A stretch of 64,000 nucleotides of DNA from Paenibacillus donghaensis. Its GTDB lineage: Bacteria > Bacillota > Bacilli > Paenibacillales > Paenibacillaceae. Positions within the stretch are counted from its first letter, which is position 1, and the number at the start of each line of letters is the position of its first letter. Shown piece after piece: positions 1 to 9,048 of this stretch. Location: NCBI RefSeq assembly GCF_002192415.1, contig NZ_CP021780.1, positions 620,001-684,000 of the forward strand. The letters are read 5' to 3'. The notes under the pieces were generated by a model. The model saw nothing but the letters and a program-made list of their open reading frames with translations. It was not told where the DNA came from and ran no database searches. A program made the translations under genes and the position numbers.

Positions 1-158
1 GCATTGCATTTAATCCCATGAATCTGTACTTGGAAAAGTTTATTAAAAACCATTAACAGCTTCAATGTTCAGAAAGATTAGAGACATCACAATCATCAGG
101 TTAAAGTTAAGCGTGATTGCCTTTTCAAAAAATAAAAACCATCATATTAAGAGTTATT

Positions 159-191
159 AAGGGGACATAGATCCCTTTGGTGGCTTTTTTT
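159..191 (+). terminator. Possible intrinsic terminator
   Basis: AAGGG and CCCTT arms around a short loop are followed, after a few bases, by seven T at 185-191. It would end a transcript entering from left of the window. The stem is short and does not abut the T run, so the call is weak. Nothing else is recognised in 1-262. Confidence 0.35.
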
Positions 192-262
192 GTTATGTAA
201 AAGAAAGCTAACTGAATAGATGTATTTGATCAGCGCATAAACACCTGTTAATTTACACTCTG

Positions 263-1663
263 TTAGTTACACTCATCCAAGATTTTCTTTAACATTTCCA
301 AACCGGCTCTCAATTCTTGCAAAGAGGGAGTAGAGGAAAGGGCTACTCGAAGGAAATTGTCCCCCGTATGGTTTCCACTTAAAAACCGATTGGAATGGAA
401 TACACGTACCCCTTGTTTCAAAAAGAATTTCTCTGAAGATGTTTCATCCACATCTCTTGCCATAGGAAGCCATCTAAAAAAACTCAGGGGATGTCCTGTT
501 TTTGATACATCTGGGAAGAATTCATTGAACGTCTTATTAGCCGTTTGGGCCAATTCCTTTTTCATTGCAACAATGGCATTTGCTTTTCCAGACAAAATTA
601 GTTGGGTAACAATTTCAACATCTAATGAGGATGTCTTGACATTAACGTTATACATTGCCTTCAACATTTTATTTTTGAATGCTTCATGGAAAACTATATA
701 GGCGACCCGAAGTCCAGAACAAATGGATTTAGCAGTACTGCAGATATAGATGGTTTGCTCAGGCAGAAGCTGATACATAGGCTGACCATAGTGATCAATT
801 ATTCCTGCAGACAAGAAGGCATGCGTGTCATCTTCAATTAAAATTAATCGGTGCTTTTGAATGATTTGTGCCAACTCAACTTTTCGTTTTTCTGGCATCA
901 TGATTGTCGTTGGATTCGCACAGGAGGGCATTAAAAATACGCCGTGCAGATTCAATAGGGAACATTGTTCTTCTAGTGACTCAGGCAGCATACCGCATTC
1001 ATCGCCTAAAACAGGAACTAACCTAATACGAAGCATCTTAGAAACTTCAATAAAGTTGGCGTAGGTATATAGGTCAACCGCAATACGATTCCCCGGTTCA
1101 AATAAGGCAAGCAGGGCAATTGTGAGGGCGTTTTGCGCGCCTGAAACGATAGCTACATGCTCAGGAGAGGCATTAATTCCTAACGTCTGCATCCAATTAA
1201 GTGCAGCTAATTTGTGATGAGGAATGCCTGAAGGATCGTTATAATTCAATAACTCCTCGAGATAGCTCTTCTCTACAACGTCTTTGATTACCTCCGTAAC
1301 GAGATCATTTGTCTGCTCGAATGAGGCGACAAAACCGAGATCAATGTATCTGTTCGAATCTCGCTCTTTCGAAATGGTAACGGATCGAGCTGCATTGGCT
1401 GCTACAAAGGTACCATTGCCTGTAACACCATAAATTAGTCCTTTAAGTTCGCATTGTTTATATGCACGTGTAATGGTGGTGAAATTCACATCCAAATAAT
1501 CAGCTAGCTCTCGTTGGGGCGGAAGTTTAGTACCAGGAGCTAAGAATCCATGCGTGATATCATGTTCCAGCAATTGTGCGAGAGAGCGATAAAGGGGACG
1601 TTGTAATTGAGTTTTATCAGGTTTCCATGACATTGGATAATGTTCAAATGAATTAAACGGCAT
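263..1663 (-). CDS. MocR/GntR-type regulator with aminotransferase-like domain
   Basis: A 466-residue protein with two parts. Residues about 20-90 form a GntR winged helix (PPQRELADYLDVN followed by TTITRAYKQ). Residues about 120-460 are a fold-type I aminotransferase-like domain, with the PLP lysine expected in STAKSICSG near residue 312. MocR proteins use PLP or an amino-compound adduct as effector and often control the divergent neighbour. Here the neighbour is azlCD, reading away across a gap of about 110 bp, so control of branched-chain amino acid export is the simplest inference. The effector cannot be read from the sequence. The full length fits the family, and the start ATG lies just downstream of an AGGTGTG-like RBS on the minus strand. 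Confidence 0.85.
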   Translation of the reverse strand: MPFNSFEHYPMSWKPDKTQLQRPLYRSLAQLLEHDITHGFLAPGTKLPPQRELADYLDVNFTTITRAYKQCELKGLIYGVTGNGTFVAANAARSVTISKERDSNRYIDLGFVASFEQTNDLVTEVIKDVVEKSYLEELLNYNDPSGIPHHKLAALNWMQTLGINASPEHVAIVSGAQNALTIALLALFEPGNRIAVDLYTYANFIEVSKMLRIRLVPVLGDECGMLPESLEEQCSLLNLHGVFLMPSCANPTTIMMPEKRKVELAQIIQKHRLILIEDDTHAFLSAGIIDHYGQPMYQLLPEQTIYICSTAKSICSGLRVAYIVFHEAFKNKMLKAMYNVNVKTSSLDVEIVTQLILSGKANAIVAMKKELAQTANKTFNEFFPDVSKTGHPLSFFRWLPMARDVDETSSEKFFLKQGVRVFHSNRFLSGNHTGDNFLRVALSSTPSLQELRAGLEMLKKILDECN

Positions 1664-1772
1664 TTACTCACACCTCACAATATTGTAATACATACAATTA
1701 TAACATTGTTTGTATGCATTTTCGTTGCTAAACTAACAAAGAATTTAACTTTACAAGGAGATGCAGCAAATA

Positions 1773-2492
1773 ATGACGCCAAGAAATAAACTTCGGGAAG
1801 CTTTAAAAGCAGCTTTTCCACCTACGATTCCAATTATGGCCGGATTTATGTTTCTAGGGATCGCTTACGGTATATTAATGAACCTTTCCGGATTCAATGC
1901 AATTTATGCTGTACTTATGGCATTACTTATTTTTGCCGGTTCCATGGAATTTGTAGCAGTGAACTTGCTTCTTAGTCCATTTAATCCACTCGGAGCTTTG
2001 CTAATGACCTTAATGGTAAATGCAAGGCATTTATTTTATGGAATATCTATGCTGGAAAGATATAAAGGAACTGGATTTAAAAAGATATATTTAATATTTG
2101 GATTATGCGATGAATCATTTTCCATAAATTATACAGCCGACATCCCACCAAATGTGGATAGGGGATGGTACATGTTCTTCGTAACCGCTCTTAACCATTG
2201 CTATTGGGTGGTGGGTGCAGCCATCGGAGGAATATTTGGTTCACTGGTCACAATTAACATGGAGGGGCTTGAGTTCGTTATGATAGCTCTTTTTGTTGTC
2301 ATCTTCATTGAGCAATGGATGAAGGAAGATAAGCATCATAGTGCATTACTAGGTCTAGGTATTTCTATCGTATGCCTCATGATCTTTAACCGCACAAATT
2401 TTATCATTCCCTCTATGATCGGACTTCTTGTTACTCTTTCACTTCTGCGAAGAAAATTAGAGAAGAAAGCAGGTGAAAGTGTATGTCAATGA
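1773..2492 (+). CDS. azlC: AzlC family branched-chain amino acid permease subunit
   Basis: A hydrophobic protein of 239 residues with several membrane segments and AzlC-family sequence ([20 protein letters not shown] near the N-terminus, [11 protein letters not shown] in the middle). AzlC with the small subunit AzlD forms a branched-chain amino acid exporter; 4-azaleucine resistance in Bacillus subtilis gave the name. An in-frame ATG at 1761 directly abuts the AAGGAG at 1755-1760, too close for initiation, so ATG 1773 (12 bases after it) is preferred. The last 10 bases overlap azlD, so the two are probably translationally coupled. Confidence 0.9.
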   Translation: MTPRNKLREALKAAFPPTIPIMAGFMFLGIAYGILMNLSGFNAIYAVLMALLIFAGSMEFVAVNLLLSPFNPLGALLMTLMVNARHLFYGISMLERYKGTGFKKIYLIFGLCDESFSINYTADIPPNVDRGWYMFFVTALNHCYWVVGAAIGGIFGSLVTINMEGLEFVMIALFVVIFIEQWMKEDKHHSALLGLGISIVCLMIFNRTNFIIPSMIGLLVTLSLLRRKLEKKAGESVCQ

Positions 2493-2815
2493 CATCTTGG
2501 GAGACCGTCATCACAATCGGAATGGTGATTTTGGGTACAATGATGACCCGCTTCATCCCGTTTATCTTGTTTCCACCTGGTCGACCCACACCAAAATATA
2601 TCCAATATCTCGGTAACATGCTCCCTTCAGCGGCGCTAGGACTACTTGTAATCTACAGCATCAAAGGTGTTTCTTTTCTGTCCGGAAACTACGGTATACC
2701 GGAGATCATCTCCATTCTAATGATTATCTTACTCCATTATTGGAAAAGAAATATGTTATTATCCATCGCTAGCGGTACAGTACTTTATATGTTGCTTGTC
2801 CAGTTTGTATTTTAA
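2483..2815 (+). CDS. azlD: AzlD family branched-chain amino acid transport subunit
   Basis: A 110-residue membrane protein with about four hydrophobic segments and the AzlD signature region ([20 protein letters not shown], then [13 protein letters not shown]). It is the usual small partner of AzlC and overlaps the end of azlC by 10 bp, with a GGTGAAAG site just before its ATG. The MocR gene upstream is the probable regulator. Confidence 0.9.
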   Translation: MSMTSWETVITIGMVILGTMMTRFIPFILFPPGRPTPKYIQYLGNMLPSAALGLLVIYSIKGVSFLSGNYGIPEIISILMIILLHYWKRNMLLSIASGTVLYMLLVQFVF

Positions 2816-2833
2816 ATCGATTGGAGCCACACA

Positions 2834-3680
2834 ATGAAAAACAGTTCAGAATTTACCGGACCATCACTTATATCTAAGATGAATTTGTGCTTTATAGGAG
2901 CAGGTTCTATAGCGCAAGCGATCAATCAAGGAATCACGGATAATCATTTAGTAAATGGGGATCAACTCTCAATAATAAATCGTTCCAATATTGAAAGATT
3001 GCAATTTTTACATCGTGAATACGGCGTACAAACTATTCTTCAGGATTGTACAGTTGATGACTTGATTCAAAAAGCAGACATCATCATTGTCTGTTAAACC
3101 TAACACCTCAATCGAGGCATTAGAGAATATTAGACCTTTTCTAAGCTCACATCAGCTCATCATTTCAATTGTAGCTGGGCTATCTCTTGAACGTATACAG
3201 CGAACCATTGTAAGTAAACAATCTATAATTCGTGCAATGCCGAATACTTCAGTTACTATCGGTTTAGCCACCACATTCATTAGTTATCCTGACAATATCA
3301 GTGATGAGCATCGTATTATTACAGAAACTCTTTTCGATGCTGTAGGGATAACTACAGTTGTATCTGAAGAGTTACAGCATGCTGCAACAGGTGTTTTCGG
3401 TAGTGGACCCGCTTATGTTTATTTTCTAATGGAAGCAATGGTGACTGCAGCTACGGAACAAGGCTTTCCTTCTGAAATCACAAACAAACTTGTTGTAGAA
3501 ACCGTTTATGGTGCTGCGAAGATGGCAAGAGACGCATTACATTCACCAAAAGAACTTCGAAGAAAGGTTACCTCACCAAATGGAACAACCCAAGCGGGAA
3601 TTGAATATCTCGAGCAATTCAGTGTGAAAAAAGCGATTATAGGAGCTATAACGAAATCATCAGAACGTTCTCTCAAGGAT
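2834..3680 (+). pseudogene. proC: Pyrroline-5-carboxylate reductase, frameshifted and 3'-fused
   Basis: The first 87 residues carry the NAD(P)-binding start of P5C reductase (LCFIGAGSIAQAINQGI) and end prematurely at IIIVC. The next frame resumes with VKPNTSIEALENI, matching the usual VCVKPN passage, so about 2 bases are missing near 3092. The continuation holds the family's conserved C-terminal domain (FGSGPAYVYFLMEAM, then SPNGTTQAGIEYLE). After SSERSLKD the sequence turns into an unrelated glycoside hydrolase. The enzyme would make proline from pyrroline-5-carboxylate; this copy is probably inactive. It follows azlD by 18 bp with its own GGAG site, so it may once have been the last gene of the azl operon. 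Confidence 0.8.
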
Positions 3681-4178
3681 TGTACTGTGTATAAAGACAA
3701 GGATGGTACTGGATATTTCATTTATGACAGGGTTGTAGATCAAGATCGCTGCTTGCATATCGTTAAATTGAGTGAAGATTATCTATCTTTTACTAATGTC
3801 TACCGCCGGCTCGGTGTTGCTTACTGGCGGGAGGCAGCTGCTATTCTTTATCACAATAGGTATTATTTTATGTTCACATCAGGGCTTACAGGATGGAACC
3901 CGAATCCAGCAAAGTACTTCAGAGCTGAAAGCCTCTTAGGTCCGTGGATAGACATGGGAGATCCTTGTGAGAATGATATAACTAATACCACTTTTCAATC
4001 ACAAAGTACCTATATACTACCTGTAGAAGAGAAGCCGGGCTTATTTATTTTTATGGCTGAACGACATAATACCCAGAACTTCGAACACTGCTCATATATA
4101 TGGCTTCCGGTTGAATTTCCAACCCAGGACACTGCGAAGCTAACTTACCGAAATTCGTGGAGACTGGAAGACTTTTAG
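3681..4178 (+). pseudogene. GH43-like glycoside hydrolase C-terminal fragment
   Basis: About 166 residues in frame with the proC remnant resemble the middle and end of GH43-type beta-propeller hydrolases: CTVYKDKDGTGYFIYDR, then LTGWNPNPAKYFRAESLLGPW and a final SYIWLPVEF. The N-terminal blades with the catalytic base are absent, so it cannot be an active enzyme. A deletion joining two formerly separate genes is the simplest reading. The subfamily was not determined. Confidence 0.6.
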
Positions 4179-4311
4179 CCGCTTTTGTTAGGATTAAAGA
4201 TTAACCTGAATTTCGAAAGTAATCTCCTCAAAAAACAAAAAAAGGGCTCAAATATTTGGTAGAATGGTGTTTGCGAGAACAAAATCACCCAAAGAGAGGA
4301 GCACCTTTTAG

Positions 4312-4836
4312 GTGAAGTCTACCACACCCATCCATAAAATCAAGACCGAATTTTCATTGCCGCAAGCCACTAGCATTGGAGGAAGCAAAATCTTTCTCGA
4401 TTATCTCGAAAAAATTAAACTGGGCCGTGTGCTGCAAACCCTGTCCGGAGGCAAAGCCAGCAATTCGCTGTTTCCCGTGCATCGGATTTTACTCTATCTC
4501 ATCGTCGGCTGGGTGCTGGGCTGCGAGCGTCTCTTCCATTTTCGCAGGTGGCAAAAGGACTCCCTCCTCCGCCGTTTTCTCGGCGGGCGCTGTCCGCACC
4601 ATTCCCTACTCTACAAAGAAATGAATCGCCTGGGCTGAACGAATTCCCAGATGCGAATGGAACTTCGGAAAATCAACCTTGACCTCATTCGTCCGTGCCT
4701 CCCGTCCACACTTATTCTGGATTTGGATTCCACCGTGGAGACCGTCTATGGAAACCAGGCCAAGGCCGCCAAAGGGGGCCATTCCCATAAGCCGGGGCGT
4801 AAAAGCTATCATCCCTTGCTCGCCTTCGAAGGATGA
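4312..4836 (+). pseudogene. IS1380-family transposase remnant
   Basis: A GTG-started frame of 108 residues looks like the N-terminus of an IS1380-type DDE transposase. It stops at 4638, and a second frame from about 4651 continues with LILDLDSTVETVYGNQ and [16 protein letters not shown], the region of the first catalytic aspartate in this family. The remaining two thirds are missing because TnpB-like sequence begins at about 4840. So it is frameshifted and truncated, and dead. Confidence 0.75.
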
Positions 4837-5072
4837 CGAATCGTTTCCTGGTCCAGTCTAATACGAGCCAACAATGTCCTTGTTGCGGTAGAAGAAAGAA
4901 GACTTCTGCAAGAATCTACACCTGTACCTGCGGCTATGAAAAACATCAGGATGTTCATGGCAGCAAAGGAATATTGTCCAAATATCTTTATGGAGCAAAA
5001 GTGTTGCTTACTGAACCCTGCCGTAACATTCCGCATCCCGCGAAAGGAAGCAGCCATCCTGTTTGCTTGTAG
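4837..5072 (+). pseudogene. IS200/IS605 TnpB C-terminal fragment
   Basis: The frame carries the TnpB zinc-ribbon signature: [12 protein letters not shown], then [20 protein letters not shown], giving two CxxC-type cysteine pairs and the final DVHGxxNILxxY-like motif (here [11 protein letters not shown]). The RuvC nuclease body is missing, so this is only the last part of an IS605-type accessory nuclease, lying directly against the IS1380 remnant. The characteristic 3' hairpin of the element follows at 5099-5130. Confidence 0.8.
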
Positions 5073-5098
5073 AAAGTTACAGTAGGGCTTTGTAAGAA

Positions 5099-5130
5099 CC
5101 CCCTACTTCTTAGCGAAGCGTAAGTAGGGG
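5099..5130 (+). ncRNA. IS605-type right end / omega-RNA 3' scaffold hairpin
   Basis: CCCCTACTTC and its complement AAGTAGGGG form a stem around TTAGCGAAGCG, followed by AGGTTCATTTT. TnpB elements end in such a hairpin, which serves as the scaffold end of the guide (omega/reRNA) and as the transposition right end. The TnpB gene is broken, so only the end is retained. Confidence 0.6.
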
Positions 5131-5206
5131 AGGTTCATTTTGACCAAATAATTGTTTGTAATCGTGCTATAATGTTTAACAAAGTCTTTTTAGGAGTTGA
5201 TCTTGT

Positions 5207-5439
5207 ATGGCTGTCTCCAAAGATCATTTAAATAAATTCAACAATTACCTGAAGATGCTCTCCCTATCGCAGCTGAATTCCTGGAAAAATTGGCAGTTAA
5301 TTCGAACTGCCGAAATATTCCTTGGGATGACGAACCAACTACACAAGAGGATATTGACGATATTGCCAGAGCCCAAAAGTCAATTACTCGTGGTGAGGGA
5401 ATCAAACTTAAGGATGTAATAGATGATCTACTCAATTAA
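5207..5439 (+). pseudogene. Antitoxin remnant of a RelE/ParE-type pair
   Basis: The frame starts MAVSKDHLNK, then a one-base loss near 5243 puts the rest in another frame: LPEDALPIAAEFLEKL, IPWDDEPTTQEDIDDIA, ending KLKDVIDDLLN at 5439. That layout is typical of small Gram-positive antitoxins paired with RelE-like toxins. An AGGAG RBS and a TATAAT-like box at about 5169 precede it. It overlaps the toxin remnant. Confidence 0.65.
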
Positions 5440-5601
5440 GTTCTATAAGGAAGCGCTGAACTCGATATAAAAAGAATGAAGGGAACTTTAGATGAATTCA
5501 GACTACGAGTTGGCTCTTATTGAATTGTTTATACAGTTCAAAGCAGTCGGTTAATTGTCCATATTTTAGAAATTGCTTCCCGTGGCGATGCTTATGAATA
5601 A
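5423..5601 (+). pseudogene. RelE/ParE-like toxin remnant
   Basis: ATG at 5423 opens MIYSIKFYKEAL, then a frameshift near 5456 leads into DIKRMKGTLDEFRLRVGSY, an in-frame TGA (where arginine is expected) and IVYTVQSSRLIVHILEIASR. This is the beta-sheet core of a RelE/ParE toxin (RVGxYRIxY ... VxxIxxRGxAY). Frameshift plus nonsense codon make it inactive. It overlaps the antitoxin end by 17 bp, as usual for such pairs. Confidence 0.7.
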
Positions 5602-5609
5602 CGTTACTT

Positions 5610-5641
5610 CCCATCTGAATATAGATGGGTTTTGTTTTTTA
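5610..5641 (+). terminator. Intrinsic terminator after the dead toxin-antitoxin pair
   Basis: CCCATCT and AGATGGG form a 7-bp stem around GAATAT, followed by a T-rich run with one G. It lies 9 bp after the toxin stop. 5642-5866 shows no other gene. Confidence 0.75.
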
Positions 5642-5866
5642 TGCAATTTCGAGATATGCGTCGATAAGATGGGGTGTACTCGTTCGCAAGGAGCTTGGAG
5701 ATAAAAACCGGGTACCGAAGAAGCCCGGCTTCTCCGCCGTGACTCCCCCGATTGTAAATGAAGCAGGCGGTTAGCGTTGGCTATGGGGCTGGTGAGGTAA
5801 ATATAGATGTGAGCTGATTAATTATGGCATAATAAGTTCCAAGCCTACGACAGGGAGCGGTAAACG

Positions 5867-7846
5867 ATGTTCACCAAACGGCAAAAGATTATGCTTTCGT
5901 ATATTTATTGCGCCAAGGAAGAACTGAGGATAGATATTTTGGCCGAAATTATCCATGTCTCCGTGCAGACGGCGCGTTCTGAGTTGGAGAAAATCAATGA
6001 CATTTTGCCGCAAATCGGAGCGCATATTGTCATGACCGCACGGGGAGGCTGCCTGATCGCAGAGGAGGATCGAGAGCCGATCTTCCATCTGCTGCAAAGC
6101 ACGGCGACGGTGGACAAGAGCAATATCGAAAACCACGCGGTCTGGGAGCGGATTATCGCGAGTATCGGAATGCTCGTGTTCGAGCGGGATTACGTCAGCA
6201 TGGAGGAACTGGCGGAGCGGCTATACGTCTCCAAGTCTACGATGAATCTGGATATCTCGGAGGTTAAGCGAATTATCGGGCGCACGGCTGGGGTAAGCCT
6301 GCATATTTCCAAAACGAGTGGACTGAAAATTCAGGGAAAAGAAACCGAAATTCGCTATCTGCTGTCCAAAATGATTCATCAGGGTCTTGAGCTTGATGTC
6401 GCCGTGCGGCATGTTTTTCCGGATGTTCAGCTTGGCGAGATTGCCGATTATGACACGATCCAGGCGCTTGTTCGATCGCTGTTGGTTAAGCGCGGACACC
6501 TGATTACCGGCAAAGCGTTCGGGCTGGTCTGCGCCGATATTCTGGTTAGCGCGGTGCGCAACTACCTGGGCTTCCGGATTTCAGCAGACGAAGCCCAGGC
6601 TGGAGCCGGATTGCCGGAGAACGTGAATGAAACGGGAACGTCGAGCGGGAAAGAGTCCGTGCGCACCGAAGAGAGCATGACGGCCCGTAAACCACCGCAT
6701 CCACTGGTTGCGGAGCTTGCGGCGCGTCTGGCCGGGGAGCTTGGCATCGTGTTCACAAGTGAGGATATCGCCTATCTTCAGCGTACTGTCATGGAGCAAA
6801 ATCTGTTCTACGCCGGGGGCGAGGCCGGGCCGCGCGACCGGGAAGCGGCCGATGTTTTTTACGATGCGCTGCGGACATGGGCGGGGCTTGATTTGGGGGC
6901 TTACGGGGAGTTTAACTCCCGCTTCCTTTTTTATCTCAATCAGCTCAATCAGCGAGTGGACAACGGGCATGATTACACCAACTTCTTCAAGCGGCAGACC
7001 AACCGGCTGTTTCCGCTAACGGCGAGCGTGGTGGCGCATTGTGGAGCGCTCTTGCATGACCGGGGATTTCGTTATTCGGAGGCCGAATTGGCTTATATCG
7101 TCCTGGTGTTGGGGAACCGGTTCGAGGTGGAGCATCCGGAATTGCGCGTGCTGCTCATTTCGGACGAGCATACAGCGCTGGTCGGCTGGATCGAGGCGGA
7201 GCTGCACCGGACACTTGGCGACACTATGTTGGAAGTCACCTCTATGCCGAGATATTTGTACGAGGAGAACAAGAGAGAAGCGGCAGGGCGCTTCGACCTG
7301 GCATTGACTACGGAGCCGATCGCCGCTGACGCCGACATGGAGACGATATTTGTCTATTCCTTGCTGGGAGAGACGGAGACCAGGCTGCTGCGCGTTCAAC
7401 TGGATCATTACTTGCGTCGGCACGAGAAGAACCGGCTGAAAGCGATCGAACGCAGGTTAATCGGCCCTTCCCGCTTTCGGCTGCTGGTGGAGGCGGGAGG
7501 CTTGGAGCGGGGGATAGCCGAGTTGCTGGGAGGTGACGGCTGCTGCGGCTTGGAGCCGGAGACGCTGCTGCAATCCCATATGATTCCAACCGATGTGCGC
7601 ATCGCTTATATATCCGTGTTGACGCAAGGAGGCGGCTCATCAATCCATATCGGCAAACTGTCGAAACCTGTCGTTCACAAAGCGAAAACGCTTCATACGC
7701 TCATCGTCTCCGTGTTCGATTCCGCCGACCGTGCGGAGGCCGCCTCCTTTTACCGCTGTGTCTGTTACCTACTGGATCCCCGTCACGGGGACAGATGGGG
7801 CAAAATCAAAAACTATACTGATTTTGTAGGGGCATTCTTCGAATAA
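5867..7846 (+). CDS. BglG/MtlR-type PRD transcriptional regulator of the PTS operon
   Basis: A 659-residue protein with an N-terminal HTH (MFTKRQKIMLSYIYCAKEEL onward), a second HTH (LAERLYVSKSTMNLDISEV, about residues 110-150), two PRD regions (about 180-235 and 270-410), an EIIB-like segment (VLLISDEHTALVGWIEAEL, about 425-520) and an EIIA-like tail. Such regulators sense sugar flux through phosphorylation by PTS proteins and activate the neighbouring PTS operon. The EIIB-like loop has serine where the phosphorylatable cysteine usually lies. It reads toward the MBL/GH1/EIIBC/EIIA genes, with a 341-bp gap holding a terminator, so it is probably a separate transcript. The substrate is not shown. 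Confidence 0.85.
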   Translation: MFTKRQKIMLSYIYCAKEELRIDILAEIIHVSVQTARSELEKINDILPQIGAHIVMTARGGCLIAEEDREPIFHLLQSTATVDKSNIENHAVWERIIASIGMLVFERDYVSMEELAERLYVSKSTMNLDISEVKRIIGRTAGVSLHISKTSGLKIQGKETEIRYLLSKMIHQGLELDVAVRHVFPDVQLGEIADYDTIQALVRSLLVKRGHLITGKAFGLVCADILVSAVRNYLGFRISADEAQAGAGLPENVNETGTSSGKESVRTEESMTARKPPHPLVAELAARLAGELGIVFTSEDIAYLQRTVMEQNLFYAGGEAGPRDREAADVFYDALRTWAGLDLGAYGEFNSRFLFYLNQLNQRVDNGHDYTNFFKRQTNRLFPLTASVVAHCGALLHDRGFRYSEAELAYIVLVLGNRFEVEHPELRVLLISDEHTALVGWIEAELHRTLGDTMLEVTSMPRYLYEENKREAAGRFDLALTTEPIAADADMETIFVYSLLGETETRLLRVQLDHYLRRHEKNRLKAIERRLIGPSRFRLLVEAGGLERGIAELLGGDGCCGLEPETLLQSHMIPTDVRIAYISVLTQGGGSSIHIGKLSKPVVHKAKTLHTLIVSVFDSADRAEAASFYRCVCYLLDPRHGDRWGKIKNYTDFVGAFFE

Positions 7847-8187
7847 GCTCGAAAATTCCAAAAAAATTCTTGAATTTGAAACAAAACTAGCCCGTTCGAG
7901 CCATATAATTTATTTAATTTTAACTAGACGTACTAATGCCTCTGTTTGGTTTATCGATAATAATCATATTTATGATTGAAAGTATCATCTACCACTCTAC
8001 TTAGAATAAAGTACGGACTGTAGGGTAAAGAGCGACGTTTGTTCAAATTTAAAATTTATGATATAACCCCTAATCCGATCATTCAGTTTTTTGAAGCGTT
8101 TTCCCGCAAAAAACTGAATGGTTTTTTGGCATGGCCTGAATTATCATAAAAAGTGAGGAAATACTTATACAGCAGGAGGGAAGCGAG
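7847..8187. other. Intergenic region before the PTS operon
   Basis: No gene seen. It holds the hairpin at 8081-8127, an AT-rich stretch near 7895-7930 that could carry the operon promoter, and an AGGAGGG RBS just before 8188. A ribonucleic antiterminator (RAT) motif of the LicT type was looked for and not recognised. Confidence 0.6.
8081..8127 (+). terminator. Intrinsic terminator with 12-bp stem
   Basis: ATTCAGTTTTTT pairs with AAAAAACTGAAT across a 15-base loop, followed by GGTTTTTT. It either ends the PRD regulator transcript or, if transcription starts upstream, acts as a leader terminator for the PTS operon. The regulator is PRD-type but EIIB-bearing (activator-like), so simple termination is more likely. 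Confidence 0.8.
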
Positions 8188-9048
8188 ATGAAGACACGTT
8201 CTACCGCCGTAAATCAGGTGATTGAGTTGGGCAATGGCAACTACTGCATCAGGGAAGCGGAATCTACGAACTGCTATTTGCTGATCGGCGAGAAGAAAGC
8301 GCTTATATTTGATGTCGGCTATGGTTATGAGGATATTAAACCGTTGATCGCGGAATTAACGGACCTCCCCTTGATCGTGGTTAACAGCCACGGCGATCCC
8401 GATCATGCGCTCGGCAGTTGTTGGTTCGCTGAGGCATACATTCATGAGCTGGATTTGGGCAAGCTGTTTCGCAACGACACGCCGGAGATGAAGCAAAAGG
8501 CGCTCGATTACCGGCTGAACAAGCTGCCGGCCCTGAAGCCGCACATCGACCGGGATATGTACCTGAAGACGAGCGTTAAAGGGGTCAACTATCGGTTCGT
8601 ACGCGAGGGGGAGGTGTTCGATCTCGGCGGCAAGGTATTGGAGACGATTCACCTGCCGGGCCATTCCTACGGATGCATTGCTCTGTTGGATGCGAAAAAC
8701 AAGGACCTGTTCAGCGGCGACATGGTGACAAAGCATAATATTTGGTATTTTCTCCCTGCGGATGAGCAGGCGCCGTTTCGCCAAGCTGTCAGCTCCTACC
8801 GCAAGCTGCAGCGCCGGAAAGCGGAGATCGCCCGAATTTATCCGGCGCATGGCTCTTTTCCGATCGGTGTGGGCATCATCGACCAGTTGCTGGATTCGCT
8901 GGAGGACATGAAGCAAAACCATGCTTCCGATCTTTATTTCGAATCGTTTGCGGGCAGTGGGTACCAGCATTATTACAAGGACACCTTGATTATTTATTCC
9001 AAAGCCCGCCTGGAGGAATTTATGGAGGACAGTGCACATGAAGATTAA
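8188..9048 (+). CDS. MBL-fold metallo-hydrolase in the PTS operon
   Basis: A 286-residue metallo-beta-lactamase fold protein: VNSHGDPDHALGS (metal motif), LPGHSYGCIALLD, LFSGDMV and IYPAHGS in the expected order. The usual HxHxDH motif reads HGDPDH here, with aspartate at the second histidine position, which may alter metal use. The substrate is unknown. It leads the operon with GH1 and PTS genes and overlaps GH1 by 11 bp, so a role in handling the imported glycoside or its product is inferred. RBS AGGAGGG at 8175 supports the ATG. Confidence 0.85.
   Translation: MKTRSTAVNQVIELGNGNYCIREAESTNCYLLIGEKKALIFDVGYGYEDIKPLIAELTDLPLIVVNSHGDPDHALGSCWFAEAYIHELDLGKLFRNDTPEMKQKALDYRLNKLPALKPHIDRDMYLKTSVKGVNYRFVREGEVFDLGGKVLETIHLPGHSYGCIALLDAKNKDLFSGDMVTKHNIWYFLPADEQAPFRQAVSSYRKLQRRKAEIARIYPAHGSFPIGVGIIDQLLDSLEDMKQNHASDLYFESFAGSGYQHYYKDTLIIYSKARLEEFMEDSAHED

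Noticed and set aside
7847..8187. LicT-type antiterminator (RAT) leader before the MBL gene
   Set aside because: The terminator is clear, but no sequence matching a RAT could be recognised over the hairpin's left arm.
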